This document shows, piece by piece, positions 19,641 to 28,806 of a stretch of DNA of 64,000 nucleotides. Each line of letters opens with the position of its first letter. The first letter of the stretch is position 1. Where the stretch lies: the NCBI GenBank assembly GCA_964484465.1, contig CAZAFL010000007.1:1-64000 (forward strand). Reading direction: 5' to 3'. Below the pieces are notes generated by a model that made no database searches, had not been told where the DNA came from, and saw nothing but the letters and a program-made list of their open reading frames with translations. Both the position numbers and the translations under genes were made by a program. The stretch is from CAZAFL01 sp964484465 (GTDB taxonomy: Bacteria > Bacteroidota > Ignavibacteria > UBA10030 > SZUA-254).

Positions 19641-22600
19641 ATGACTGAACCGTTAATTAAGTTTATTGCAATACCGAACGGAGTTTTGGACAACGCAACT
19701 GTTCAGCTCAGCTTGTATGTTTCAATTCAGCCCGATTCAAGCGGCCAGCAGGGGGCTTTTCCAAAATATCTTACTGACTGGCCCGAGGAAATCAGGAGAG
19801 CATCGTTTTCGGTGCAGGTTGATTCCGAGCAGCCCTTGTCAATCAAACGTAAGGTCAATCCCACCGACCCCCTAGATTCAGAGCTGTGGAAGAAGATTGT
19901 GACAGCCAGGGATTATACCATTCCCCAAACCGTCAGAACACTAAACCGCCAGGGAACAACGATATTTAAATATCCAACATTCGAGGTCAAAAAAATTGCA
20001 GAAAACAATTATTACGAGTTAGCAATTAACAAGGGCATTGCAAAAGGAAATGACAAATTGAGAAAGCCGTCGACAGACACCGAACAGGAGATAAAAAATT
20101 TTTTTATCAGACGTCCAATACCAGGCAGCCTCCCTAAGGGTAACAAAGAAGTCCGTCGGACAATTGACTTTTATCAAATCTTCAGTGCACTGACTGATTA
20201 TCCTTATCTGCTTCGTAAGCTTGGTCTTCTTATCGACTTTGAAATCCCTATCTCGAAGAACCATCCCCCCGGAACAATCGCTGTTACAGCGAATATTCCG
20301 CAAGCGATAAGTGTGAAGACAAAATTCGTGTTGGGAGCAGAGACCTTTCTTCCTGATGCAAACAATACAACTAACAACGTTCCCCTGAAAGACGGGTTTT
20401 TGGACTTAAGCGATCCCCGTTTCCAAGTTTCCAGTTTTGATCTGGACAGTGTGGCAATGCAAATGATCCAATCTACGACGGCAACAGAATTAGCACAAGA
20501 ACATGATGGAAACAGAGAACCAGAATTGCCGGGTCATTTGAGAACAACGGGTGTTTGGTTGATCGACAATGCAAGAAAACAGTATGTCGAAAAAAGACTG
20601 GATGATGCTCATAACCTGCAGACAAAAGCGCTCGATGCTCGCTCGCGCGGGGTTACCGTCATAGATGAGCCACTTTACGCCCAGGACTTACTCGCAGGTT
20701 TTCGAGTAGACGTCTTGCATGAGCAAGGATTCTGGCAATCACTGTGCCGTCGTGATGGAACATATGTTGTCGACTATGAGACACTACCACACCACATTGA
20801 TGAGGGGTGGATCGCAACAGCGATGACAGGAACTGCGCTTCAGAAAGGGGCGTCCGGGTCGTCACCTGATGAACAGAAAAAATGGCTTCACGAAGCTTTA
20901 TTTAAATGGGAAGGATGGAGCTTATCGGTGACCAGACCTGGTGCATCGAAAGGCAGTCAGAATCACCTTTTCCCCTTTCAAGTCACGTTTGATCCATTGC
21001 AATATAAGGCAGGCGATTCTGTAGAAAGACTGCTCCCTAAATTGCGGTTTGGTATGCATTCAAGACTTCGAGCCCGGGCTGTTTTTATTGGAGGAATCGG
21101 GCTCTCTGGAGATGTTCGCAGTGAGACCGGTTCGCAGCCATTCGATTATCTGCGCTTCGACCCGGTTGCCGCTCCCACGATTCTGTTTCGTGAAGTACCA
21201 TCAGCCGAAGACCGGCCAGGGGAATCCCTTGATCATCTTGTTATACGGAGCGGCGACGATGATAAGAACCAGACGGCTGAACGACATTTGCTGCCACCTC
21301 CAATTACACAGCATATGGCAGAGTGGCAGGGCTCCTTTGATGGGTTAGGGGCTATTGATTCTTTTGATATCTTCAAAGATCGCGGTAAATTTGAGGCAGG
21401 TAAATTCAAAGACCATGACTCAGGCAGTGTTGCAGAACTTCCCTACCTCCCAGATCCACTTGCAACAGGAATCACTATTGAGTTGCTCGATCAAGACGAT
21501 AATCCGGTTACTTATTTGAATGGAAACGATGAAAAAAAATCGGGTCCAATAATTACCCGGTTTAACAACGAATGGCCGAATCCTTCTCCAATCCGACTTT
21601 GCCTGCAAGCAAGCAATTCAGAAATAGAAATACATGATGAGATTCTAACAAAGAATCTGTTAACGATCGCCCTGCCCCAAGCCGAATGTTTGAAACTAAG
21701 AGTAAGTTGTAATTTCGGCACCGATACTACGAAACATATGCAAAGGCTTCAAAAGATGGGGATCTGGGATCTTATTGGACAACAGAAGCCAGCGAATATT
21801 GAGGCTCTCAGGAAGGATGCTCTGTCAGGGCACAATCCGATGTTAACTCCTCACCGAGATTTGCTTCTTGTTCACGCAGTGCAGCATCCACTTATCGAAC
21901 CAAGATTCACAAATCTGACTCTTGGGCGCTACCCCGGGAGCAAAGATGTCTTGGTACAGGATATCATCAACGTAGACGGTAAGAGCACGGAAAAAATAGA
22001 CGTTCTTGTTCAAACCGATGGAGGAAATGCCGTCCCTGTGCAACCATCAACATTGGTAGCTGAAAATGATAAGGTTATTGATTTAGTCCGTGAACAGAAA
22101 TTTGTAGGTACAAAGTTTCAGAAGGTTGCTTATTCGTTAGTGGCAACTTCAAGGTTCCACGGATATTTCAAAAAGCAAATTTCCTCCGACGCAGGCAAAA
22201 TCAGTATTACATCAACACCATCAGTGGCGAGCATATTGAATTCGGCTCCTCCCCCTCCTCTCACTATCGACTATGTCATGCCTTTGTTTAAGTGGACGCG
22301 ATCTTACAAGCCTACCGACTACTATTCGAAACGGAATACGAATAGCATCAGAGTGTATCTAGACACGGAAATGAATCTCACTGGTGACGGTGAGCTTATA
22401 GGCGTAGTTACATGGCCTCACGACATAAGTGAAATTAAAGGGTTCGAGGATCTTCTGAGCCTGATGTGCTTTGACCCACTTTGGCCTGTTGAAAGCGGGA
22501 CCAACATAAATTGTTACCTTAGACCGGATGCAATAGGTAACGCAATTCGCTATGAGAGTATTTTGCTTCAAGAGACCACTGATCGTAAAACCCATTTGCC

Positions 22601-23162
22601 GGTAACCATTGCTTGTGTGGAGCACCAGTTGACGCCAGAAGGGAAATACTATGTAGACATCGAAATAAATGACCCCATGCCGGGATATTTCCCATTTGTT
22701 CGAATAAATTTGGTAAGGCTTCAGCCGAATTCGATTATCGATACAGAACAATCCACTTATGACACGCGGATATCGACAGTCAGTGCAGCGCAGTTTTCTC
22801 AACTCCCGACTGAACGGTGGGTCAGTGTAGTCCGACGTTCAGAAAGATTTTTTTCGATTTCGATCGGAAGACCAAATTCTTCTCATCCAATGGAGCCGGC
22901 AACGGCAACTCTCGTACGGCAAATAAGTACTGATTTTGGTAATGGATGGGAGCGGTTTGGTGTGCCAGCAAAGCTACAGGCTCTGCCTGATCGCGAGCCT
23001 GTAATTCTCTGGCAAGGTGAAATTGCCGTCCCAGAGAACGTGGATCTGGCTTCTACAAAGATATTGATTGAGCAATTTGAGGGTATTCCAAGAGATGACA
23101 CCTCTGAACCGGCATTGCGACCAGTATTTTTGGAGATCGTTGATATTTCTAAAATCAAGTGA
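19641..23162 (+). CDS. UnkB: giant uncharacterised protein, module 1
   Basis: An 1173-residue protein with no signal peptide and no family I recognise. It is the paralogue of the 1473-residue product of 45901-50322. Shared blocks in the same order are 'YPYLLRKLGLLIDFEIP' (SYPQLLRALGLVFDLELP), 'LLAGFRVDV' (LTRGYRLDV), 'KWEGWSLSVTRP' (RWAGWSLSVPRP), 'LPKLRFG' (LPRLRFG), 'YLRFDPVAAP' (YLRFEPVGAP), 'ERHLLPPP' (DRHIVPPR), 'LVHAVQHPL' (LVHAVQQPL), 'RYPGSKDVL' (RYPNSNDAL) and 'GDGELIGVVTW' (GEGELLGVALW). The profile is beta-rich. GAGGG precedes its ATG. The fixed order and tight spacing with UnkA imply that the two products act together, perhaps as one complex. Function cannot be stated. Confidence 0.75.
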   Translation: MTEPLIKFIAIPNGVLDNATVQLSLYVSIQPDSSGQQGAFPKYLTDWPEEIRRASFSVQVDSEQPLSIKRKVNPTDPLDSELWKKIVTARDYTIPQTVRTLNRQGTTIFKYPTFEVKKIAENNYYELAINKGIAKGNDKLRKPSTDTEQEIKNFFIRRPIPGSLPKGNKEVRRTIDFYQIFSALTDYPYLLRKLGLLIDFEIPISKNHPPGTIAVTANIPQAISVKTKFVLGAETFLPDANNTTNNVPLKDGFLDLSDPRFQVSSFDLDSVAMQMIQSTTATELAQEHDGNREPELPGHLRTTGVWLIDNARKQYVEKRLDDAHNLQTKALDARSRGVTVIDEPLYAQDLLAGFRVDVLHEQGFWQSLCRRDGTYVVDYETLPHHIDEGWIATAMTGTALQKGASGSSPDEQKKWLHEALFKWEGWSLSVTRPGASKGSQNHLFPFQVTFDPLQYKAGDSVERLLPKLRFGMHSRLRARAVFIGGIGLSGDVRSETGSQPFDYLRFDPVAAPTILFREVPSAEDRPGESLDHLVIRSGDDDKNQTAERHLLPPPITQHMAEWQGSFDGLGAIDSFDIFKDRGKFEAGKFKDHDSGSVAELPYLPDPLATGITIELLDQDDNPVTYLNGNDEKKSGPIITRFNNEWPNPSPIRLCLQASNSEIEIHDEILTKNLLTIALPQAECLKLRVSCNFGTDTTKHMQRLQKMGIWDLIGQQKPANIEALRKDALSGHNPMLTPHRDLLLVHAVQHPLIEPRFTNLTLGRYPGSKDVLVQDIINVDGKSTEKIDVLVQTDGGNAVPVQPSTLVAENDKVIDLVREQKFVGTKFQKVAYSLVATSRFHGYFKKQISSDAGKISITSTPSVASILNSAPPPPLTIDYVMPLFKWTRSYKPTDYYSKRNTNSIRVYLDTEMNLTGDGELIGVVTWPHDISEIKGFEDLLSLMCFDPLWPVESGTNINCYLRPDAIGNAIRYESILLQETTDRKTHLPVTIACVEHQLTPEGKYYVDIEINDPMPGYFPFVRINLVRLQPNSIIDTEQSTYDTRISTVSAAQFSQLPTERWVSVVRRSERFFSISIGRPNSSHPMEPATATLVRQISTDFGNGWERFGVPAKLQALPDREPVILWQGEIAVPENVDLASTKILIEQFEGIPRDDTSEPALRPVFLEIVDISKIK

Positions 23163-23301
23163 CAGGATGATATGAAATTGCAGAACATAAGCAGTTGACA
23201 GGGTCATATGATTCGTATCTCAACTACCTGAAATGATGAATTCAGACAAACCGCTTCTTAATCATTCACGATGCAGTTCATATGCCCTGCGGAACACGAT
23301 G

Positions 23302-24969
23302 TCATCGTACATTATATCTTTGGTTATGGTAGTCCCGACCCCTTATCAACTCCACATATTCCTTTAACCGAGCATCCTTCCAGTAGTTTGTGTGACCACC
23401 GCTTCCAAGATTTATGTTTTGAACAGCGTTGCCTTTGATTGGACCGGCCACATAATCACCATCACGAAAACAATTCAGCCATGGTACCTGTAAATGATCC
23501 GTGTTTGTTGAAATTGCAAGAAATCTTGCGTAAAGGGATTGCACCGGAGAGCCCACTGTCAACAGCCTGCAACGGACTTTAGTTAACCTGCAGACGTCGG
23601 CTGCAATGACACTTCCCTGGCTATGGGCCAGGAGAAGAATTTCATGGTCTTCATGCACATCTCCATCAGTTTGCTTTTCGACGTATGAGAGCGCCAGCTG
23701 GAGGCGATCCTGACATTTTTTTGCAATGGCAGCAGGGTGTTTTAAATCTGGCTGCACATACAATATGATATCTGCAATCACATCCAATACAATCCCGAAT
23801 GGCCTAACAAACCATAAAAGATAGGGGGCAGTGCGTAGAATGGAAACCTTGTAAATGTCCGACAGATTGGGGCCCATCCATTCCACGGGCAGAATGCCTT
23901 GATGAGATATGTTGACCCAAAGACAATAAACTGCAAGTAAGACGAGCAGCAACGGTGACACTATTAAAACTGCCACCACACCATTTTGGGCGGATCTTCC
24001 CTTCCTATTAATCTTATCGCTGGACGATCGCGTGGATAGACCGCTCAGGAAGTAACAACCAACGGGCACGGCGAAAAGGAGAAATCCCAGCGTTGCAAAC
24101 GTTAGTGTTGTGGCGAACTCAATCTGTGCCACGTCCTTTGGACTAGTTCCGCTCAATAACAGGGTTTCCCATTGGGAGGAGCCCTGTCGAGCAACAAAGC
24201 GGTCTATTGCAGCAGTAGTCAGAAACGATCCCCATGTCATGAGGATATTGAGAGCAACGAAAGGCATGTAAATAAATGCCATATGGGCCAACCTGGACTC
24301 CAATGTGTTTCTTCGCCAACGCACCCAACATTCGCCAAGTGAAACGAAGGCCAACAAGACCGTAGCAAGAAAACTCCATTTGCGAAGTTCAATGGTCAAA
24401 GAAGCCAGATCTGATGCGGAGAGAATGTTTAAAGAAAACGCTGTGGAGCAAAGGAGGAGGCCAATAATGATAACAATAATCCATAAGAGGCGGTACTGTT
24501 TGCTATATTTCTGCGCCCAGATTGTCGAAAACACTGAAAGGATTGTAAGAAAAAACAGCAGAATTGAACCAACAAGATGATTTGATACAATGAGGAGAAT
24601 CCCCGTCGCGACCGTCAGGAACGCAACGCCGAGGCTGAGTGGAAACAGTGCTATGCGATAAAGAGGAACGCATATGGAAACTCTGTCGTTGATTTTCCTT
24701 GCAGCAACATCGACCATTGAGGTTATGACATTCCAGAGGTGTAGAAAAACCGATAAGAACGGGAAGCTTCGAGGAACAAGGTCGGACCACGATACCTCGA
24801 AAATTTGATCTCCAGTATTTTCATGAATGAGTTTTGTAAACGTGTGGCCCTCAATATGAACGGTCTCCACTTCCGCTGGGCTCACTCCGAGACCATCAGC
24901 GAGGGAACATGCGATTTCTCCTGGATCTGGCCTACCCACTCCATGGATCGTTATTATCGTTTTGGGCAT
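23302..24969 (-). CDS. Membrane-embedded alpha/beta-hydrolase (lipase-like)
   Basis: A 555-residue protein that opens with 'IITIHGVGRPDPGE', the first strand and oxyanion loop of lipase-type alpha/beta-hydrolases. The nucleophile elbow appears late, at about residue 455, as LLLAHSQGSVIAADV (an AHSQG form of GxSxG). A candidate catalytic His lies in 'GSGGHTNYWKD' near the C-terminus. Between the two halves are several strongly hydrophobic segments (roughly residues 98-150, 155-180, 195-215, 230-260, 290-315 and 335-360), so the active site is built around an inserted membrane domain. Likely substrate: a lipid or ester, unproven. It is convergent with UnkB, whose stop lies 140 bases away, so it is transcribed separately. 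Confidence 0.7.
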   Translation of the reverse strand: MPKTIITIHGVGRPDPGEIACSLADGLGVSPAEVETVHIEGHTFTKLIHENTGDQIFEVSWSDLVPRSFPFLSVFLHLWNVITSMVDVAARKINDRVSICVPLYRIALFPLSLGVAFLTVATGILLIVSNHLVGSILLFFLTILSVFSTIWAQKYSKQYRLLWIIVIIIGLLLCSTAFSLNILSASDLASLTIELRKWSFLATVLLAFVSLGECWVRWRRNTLESRLAHMAFIYMPFVALNILMTWGSFLTTAAIDRFVARQGSSQWETLLLSGTSPKDVAQIEFATTLTFATLGFLLFAVPVGCYFLSGLSTRSSSDKINRKGRSAQNGVVAVLIVSPLLLVLLAVYCLWVNISHQGILPVEWMGPNLSDIYKVSILRTAPYLLWFVRPFGIVLDVIADIILYVQPDLKHPAAIAKKCQDRLQLALSYVEKQTDGDVHEDHEILLLAHSQGSVIAADVCRLTKVRCRLLTVGSPVQSLYARFLAISTNTDHLQVPWLNCFRDGDYVAGPIKGNAVQNINLGSGGHTNYWKDARLKEYVELIRGRDYHNQRYNVR

Positions 24970-25787
24970 GTATCTCCTCCAATTAATGATCTATATGATG
25001 TTTGGCGTCATTCGTTACCGGAAGTAACCAACCATGATTAATTAATACTTTTATCAAAAAAATCCAAAATTGCCAAGCCTGGGGTAGTGTTACAGTTTGA
25101 AAAACACTTTGGTATATGCCAATCGAACTCACCCTGTAGTCCCTCTCTAAAATTTAGAGAGGGACGGAAATATGCGCAAGCGCATCCCCTTCTCTATCAA
25201 GCCTGGGGTCTTGTCATGTTTTGGGTGAGCACATTCTCTCCCGGTCTGATTGGACTCAAGGTGAAGCGCCAAGCGAGGTTTTGGGTGAAATCAAAATCAC
25301 GACAACACCGATTTTTTTCAGAACACTCTGGCTGTCGTGATATTCACGTTTCAATGTATTGCGAATAAATCGTCCAAGATTCCACTAGACAGATTTGACT
25401 ATTTTGTAACCTGTCCTTGAACATGGTGAACAATAGAGTACGAGCGCCGATTGAGTATTCCATTCTCATCCGTGTCAATGAGAACTGTGCACATCCTGAA
25501 GGATTTGCGAATTCGTTTGGATTATTCATCCCGCTGAGGAAGGCTCAGCAAGATGGAGAACGACGCATTGAGCCAGGTCAAGGGCTGAGCAGAATGAAAT
25601 TGAGATAGACGAAAAAAAATTGCTTCTTTATTCAAAAAACCCTACCTTCTGTTCAGCTTGCGCGGAACGCGGCGACTCATTTCAAATGCGTGCTCTCATT
25701 CTTGCCATACGAGTCGACTGTAGCCAACCGTTAAACAGGCACCTTCGAAGGATTTCCTTCACGAATCTTTACAAGCATTGATCGTCA
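24970..25787. other. Intergenic region with repeats between divergent genes
   Basis: About 820 bases lie between the divergently transcribed hydrolase and patatin genes. The region holds the 27-base palindrome at 25139-25165, a second hairpin ATGCGC-AA-GCGCAT (25172-25185), and two copies of AAGCCTGGGGT (at about 25075 and 25199). No convincing coding sequence is visible. Promoters of both flanking genes must be here, but I could not identify their boxes. Confidence 0.5.
25139..25165. repeat. Perfect 27-base palindrome (hairpin repeat)
   Basis: The arms GTCCCTCTCTAAA and its complement are 13 bases long and perfectly matched, with one central base. A second smaller hairpin follows six bases later. 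The unit looks like an intergenic REP-type element. It has no T-tract on either side, so a terminator role is less likely. Confidence 0.6.
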
Positions 25788-26702
25788 ATGGGTAAAAAAG
25801 TCAATCTCGTATTAGGGGGAGGCGGAGCAAAGGGCTTTGCTCATGTTGGTGTTCTAGAAGCTCTTGCTGAGAAGAGAATAGAAATCAAGTCAATCTTCGG
25901 CACCAGTGTGGGGGGAATGATTGGAGGATTGTTTGCATATTTTAGGGCCTATGAACTTTCGAAAGAGGATCCGTTAGAGGCACAAATCAAAGCCGCAAAG
26001 AAGCTCCATGATGTATGTGTCGTTATCGATTTCTCACAGTTTAAGGACTGGAACCTATTTGGTTTAGCAAAAAGTTATGTCATAAAGGGCAAAAACCTTG
26101 AAGCCTGGCTCAAGACGAGATTATCATCAAAAGAGTACTCAGAGGGAATCAAGTTTTCGGAACTGAAATTTGACCTTTCCATCATAGCTACAAGTGCACG
26201 AGACGGCCGCGCTATCGTGTACAACGCCAAAGACTTTCCCACCGTTTTCATTCATGAAGCAATTCGTGCCAGCGCTTCAATACAATTTGTATTCCATGAA
26301 AAAAAGCTCACAGGGTATAATGATCAACAGATAACCTGCTGGGACGGCGGCAATGTTGGAAATTGCCGGTTTGACCTGCCACTTAAAAAATTTCCAGGCG
26401 AGCAAACGGTCGCATCTTCCTTGACCTACCGAGGCGAAGAGATTCGTTTGAAATCGACCTTCCTCGGAGTATTTCAAAGACCCGTCAAACTTGCCCTGCA
26501 GACAATAGACATCATGCTACTTCACATGGAAGAAAACGTGCGAACAAGTTTATCAAATACAGAATTACAGAATCTCATTCTCATCCAGCCGCAGTATGGC
26601 GATGTACAAACGACTGATTTTGGTCTTTCCCCAAAGGAAAAAGAAATCCTCATAGCCAGTGGAAGGTCCGCTATGGAAGCCAATATTTCAAAATTATTGT
26701 AA
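25788..26702 (+). CDS. Patatin-like phospholipase
   Basis: A 304-residue protein of the patatin/RssA-like serine lipase family, which hydrolyses acyl chains from phospholipids with a Ser-Asp dyad. Visible are the oxyanion-hole loop GGGGAKG (residues 10-16), the nucleophile elbow GTSVGG with Ser40, and the dyad aspartate Asp186 in WDGGNVGN. There is no signal peptide, so the protein is cytoplasmic or exported by a non-Sec route. Length is normal for the family. No clear ribosome-binding site precedes the ATG. The gene opens a tight plus-strand cluster with a small protein, an ECF sigma factor and a zinc-finger protein. Confidence 0.88.
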   Translation: MGKKVNLVLGGGGAKGFAHVGVLEALAEKRIEIKSIFGTSVGGMIGGLFAYFRAYELSKEDPLEAQIKAAKKLHDVCVVIDFSQFKDWNLFGLAKSYVIKGKNLEAWLKTRLSSKEYSEGIKFSELKFDLSIIATSARDGRAIVYNAKDFPTVFIHEAIRASASIQFVFHEKKLTGYNDQQITCWDGGNVGNCRFDLPLKKFPGEQTVASSLTYRGEEIRLKSTFLGVFQRPVKLALQTIDIMLLHMEENVRTSLSNTELQNLILIQPQYGDVQTTDFGLSPKEKEILIASGRSAMEANISKLL

Positions 26703-26713
26703 AAGGTAAGCCT

Positions 26714-27028
26714 ATGTCAAAGAAGGAACATGCTGAGTTTGTTAAACAATTGTTGTTAAATGCTTATCTTAACAAGAACGGCGCGAGAGAGAGATTCCTT
26801 AATGCATACGGACAAATGGTCGAAAGAGAAGCCGAGAATATTTTTGAAGGCCTGCTCACTGAAGCGGAGCGGGTTGCGGTCATAAAGAATTTTTATTTAT
26901 GGGTCTTTGGCCAGTACGATTCATTGCCTTCAAATTGGCAGTATTTTGATGAAGTCTTAATGAAGAAGGCGCGGGCGTTCTTTTCTGATTTCCTCGCCAG
27001 ATACAGGAAATTTACCAAAAGCTCGTAA
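26714..27028 (+). CDS. Small helical protein of the patatin-sigma cluster
   Basis: A 104-residue, predicted all-helical protein, unrecognised. It starts 11 bases after the patatin stop and lies 41 bases before the sigma-factor gene, so all three are likely in one operon. No signal peptide, cysteine motif or membrane segment is visible. It contains 'VIKNFYLWVFGQYDSLP' in its middle. It could be a regulator or partner of the phospholipase. Confidence 0.6.
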   Translation: MSKKEHAEFVKQLLLNAYLNKNGARERFLNAYGQMVEREAENIFEGLLTEAERVAVIKNFYLWVFGQYDSLPSNWQYFDEVLMKKARAFFSDFLARYRKFTKSS

Positions 27029-27069
27029 TCATAAAGGTCAAAGGGACTTCTGCGAACTTTTAATCTGCA

Positions 27070-27738
27070 ATGCACTCAGATACCAGGAAAAAATTAGCTG
27101 CGCTCAGAAGGCTAAATGCTGCAACACTATCAGAACAAGAACTTCTCGAAGCATTGCGAGAAGAGTCTTTCTTGATTGGAAAACTGCATCGACCTCAAAA
27201 AGAGGCGGGGAGGAGACCAAAAGCGTCAAGAGTTTACTCTCCCTTTCTTAACGAACTCTATAAAAGATATTTTCCCTTTTGGGTTCTTTGGGCGGCTCGG
27301 CTCACTTCACGATCGCTGGATATCAGCGCAGAAGACATTGTTCAGGAAGCCTTTCTGAAGTTGATGTTCGTAACACCGGAAAGACTAACTTCTGTCAAGA
27401 ATTTTCGAGCATATATGGCACAAATGATAAGAAATCTGTTTTTTGACCATCTGAGGAGACGAAGAGTGTATCTTCAACGGGGGACAGATTTCCTGGCATT
27501 ATATGACGTGCCTGCGCCAGAAAGCACTTCTCAGGAAGAGTTACTAGCTCATTTAGACCTAGCAATTGAAGGTCTCAACAAGCGGGAAAAGTTCATAATA
27601 GAAAGCCACGTTTTTAAGGGCAAAACACTTAAGGAGATTGCGAACGATCTAGGAGTTCATCCCCCCTCAATTTATGTTATTTACTCGCGAATTATAGGAA
27701 AGCTCAAAAATAGTCTAGAAAAGCAAGGAATTCTCTGA
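27070..27738 (+). CDS. ECF-type RNA polymerase sigma factor
   Basis: A 222-residue sigma-70 family protein. Region 2 is seen as DIVQEAFLKLM (residues 89-99) followed by 'NFRAYMAQMIRNLFFDHLRR'. Region 4, at about 165-215, is seen as 'LNKREKFIIESHVFKGKTLK' and a helix-turn-helix around 'IANDLGVHPPSIYVIYSRI'. The N-terminal 65 residues before region 2 are longer than usual for ECF factors. The downstream zinc-finger protein is a natural candidate for its anti-sigma partner. The operon suggests that the sigma factor controls the patatin gene, its own cluster, or both. Confidence 0.85.
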   Translation: MHSDTRKKLAALRRLNAATLSEQELLEALREESFLIGKLHRPQKEAGRRPKASRVYSPFLNELYKRYFPFWVLWAARLTSRSLDISAEDIVQEAFLKLMFVTPERLTSVKNFRAYMAQMIRNLFFDHLRRRRVYLQRGTDFLALYDVPAPESTSQEELLAHLDLAIEGLNKREKFIIESHVFKGKTLKEIANDLGVHPPSIYVIYSRIIGKLKNSLEKQGIL

Positions 27739-27896
27739 TTTCTATTGGTTAAGCCATCATATATTTATGAAGAAATAGATGTTAGGAAAGCAGGATTTAT
27801 GCGTCTTATATGTAGAGACAAACAAAGTAGAGTCATTAAAATCAGTTATTTCTTGAAAAAATGAATCAGCGTCGGATATCCAGAAAAGGTGAATTT

Positions 27897-28682
27897 ATGA
27901 CAACTAGATTGGAGAGCATCAAGCAACGCGTTCGTGCTATAGTCGGGAAAAAAAGGCTCTTAGTAAATCATATCGGCAGTTCGGAGGAAGTCAGACGTGA
28001 GCTTAAGTCGGTCTTAAATCCCAAGTTCGACGTCGATGGTTATCTGGATCACCTCACACATGCAGACCCATTTGAGGATCGTGTTGGCAACACGCCTCAA
28101 TGTCTTTCTATTAATGACTTTATGCAATATTTTGAGCATAATATTGATTCCAAGTTAAGACAAAAGATTGAAAAACATCTTAATGAATGTGATGAATGCA
28201 AAGAATCCATGACAATACTTCAAAGGGCCTTTAATAAATTAGATTCCAAGGATATTTTGGAAAAGGTTGAAATGGCCGGAGCGTACGAGGAAAAACGTCA
28301 ACGTCCTCTTGATTTGGAAATAAGGCTAGCAGTAGATTCCTTAGCACTCAAGGCTTTACCAGCTTTCATCCCTGTAGAGATTGTTGGGGCTAGTGGCGTC
28401 GATCTAAGTAAACTAGATAAGAAATCTTTGAAACTAAGGGGTGTTATTAAGTCTGAGAGATGCCGTATCGTGGAGAAGAAGCATGATAAGCATAGTAATC
28501 AGGTGAAAGCTCTAAAGGTGGAATTCTACGATGTCAAAGCTGCTGGATTGGTAGGTCGAGTTTTTAACCCTACCAGTAAAGAGGGGTTTGACAATCTTAG
28601 AGTCGTAGGTAAAACAAGTAAGGGCGTCAAGGTCTTAGGCTCGACTTTCGCCAGGATAAGAGGTCAGGAGGTTAAGCAGTAA
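27897..28682 (+). CDS. Zinc-finger (ZAS-type) putative anti-sigma protein
   Basis: A 261-residue protein. I chose the ATG at 27897 because it is preceded by AAAAGGTGA. An in-frame ATG 12 codons upstream lacks any such site. Residues 70-105 carry the anti-sigma zinc signature H94-x3-C98-x2-C101, in KHLNECDECKESM, after the helix 'INDFMQYFEHNIDSKLRQKI'. Unlike many anti-sigma factors, no transmembrane segment follows, so it is probably soluble. The C-terminal 150 residues are basic and beta-rich and of unknown role. It lies 158 bases after the sigma gene, so it may have its own promoter. Confidence 0.7.
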   Translation: MTTRLESIKQRVRAIVGKKRLLVNHIGSSEEVRRELKSVLNPKFDVDGYLDHLTHADPFEDRVGNTPQCLSINDFMQYFEHNIDSKLRQKIEKHLNECDECKESMTILQRAFNKLDSKDILEKVEMAGAYEEKRQRPLDLEIRLAVDSLALKALPAFIPVEIVGASGVDLSKLDKKSLKLRGVIKSERCRIVEKKHDKHSNQVKALKVEFYDVKAAGLVGRVFNPTSKEGFDNLRVVGKTSKGVKVLGSTFARIRGQEVKQ

Positions 28683-28806
28683 ATACGTTCCCGGCTTTCG
28701 TGAAGTGAGGGGGGTATCTTTACGTGACCATTCCGCGCCGAGCCATCGGTTAAGGCTCTAGCCAATTACGCCAAGTATCAATAATTCCATTCTCACATTT
28801 ACATAT

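Noticed and set aside
27780..27830. Possible ECF promoter (GGAAAG ... CGTCT) before the zinc-finger gene
   Set aside because: The spacing between the two boxes is about 11 bases, too short for a normal ECF promoter.
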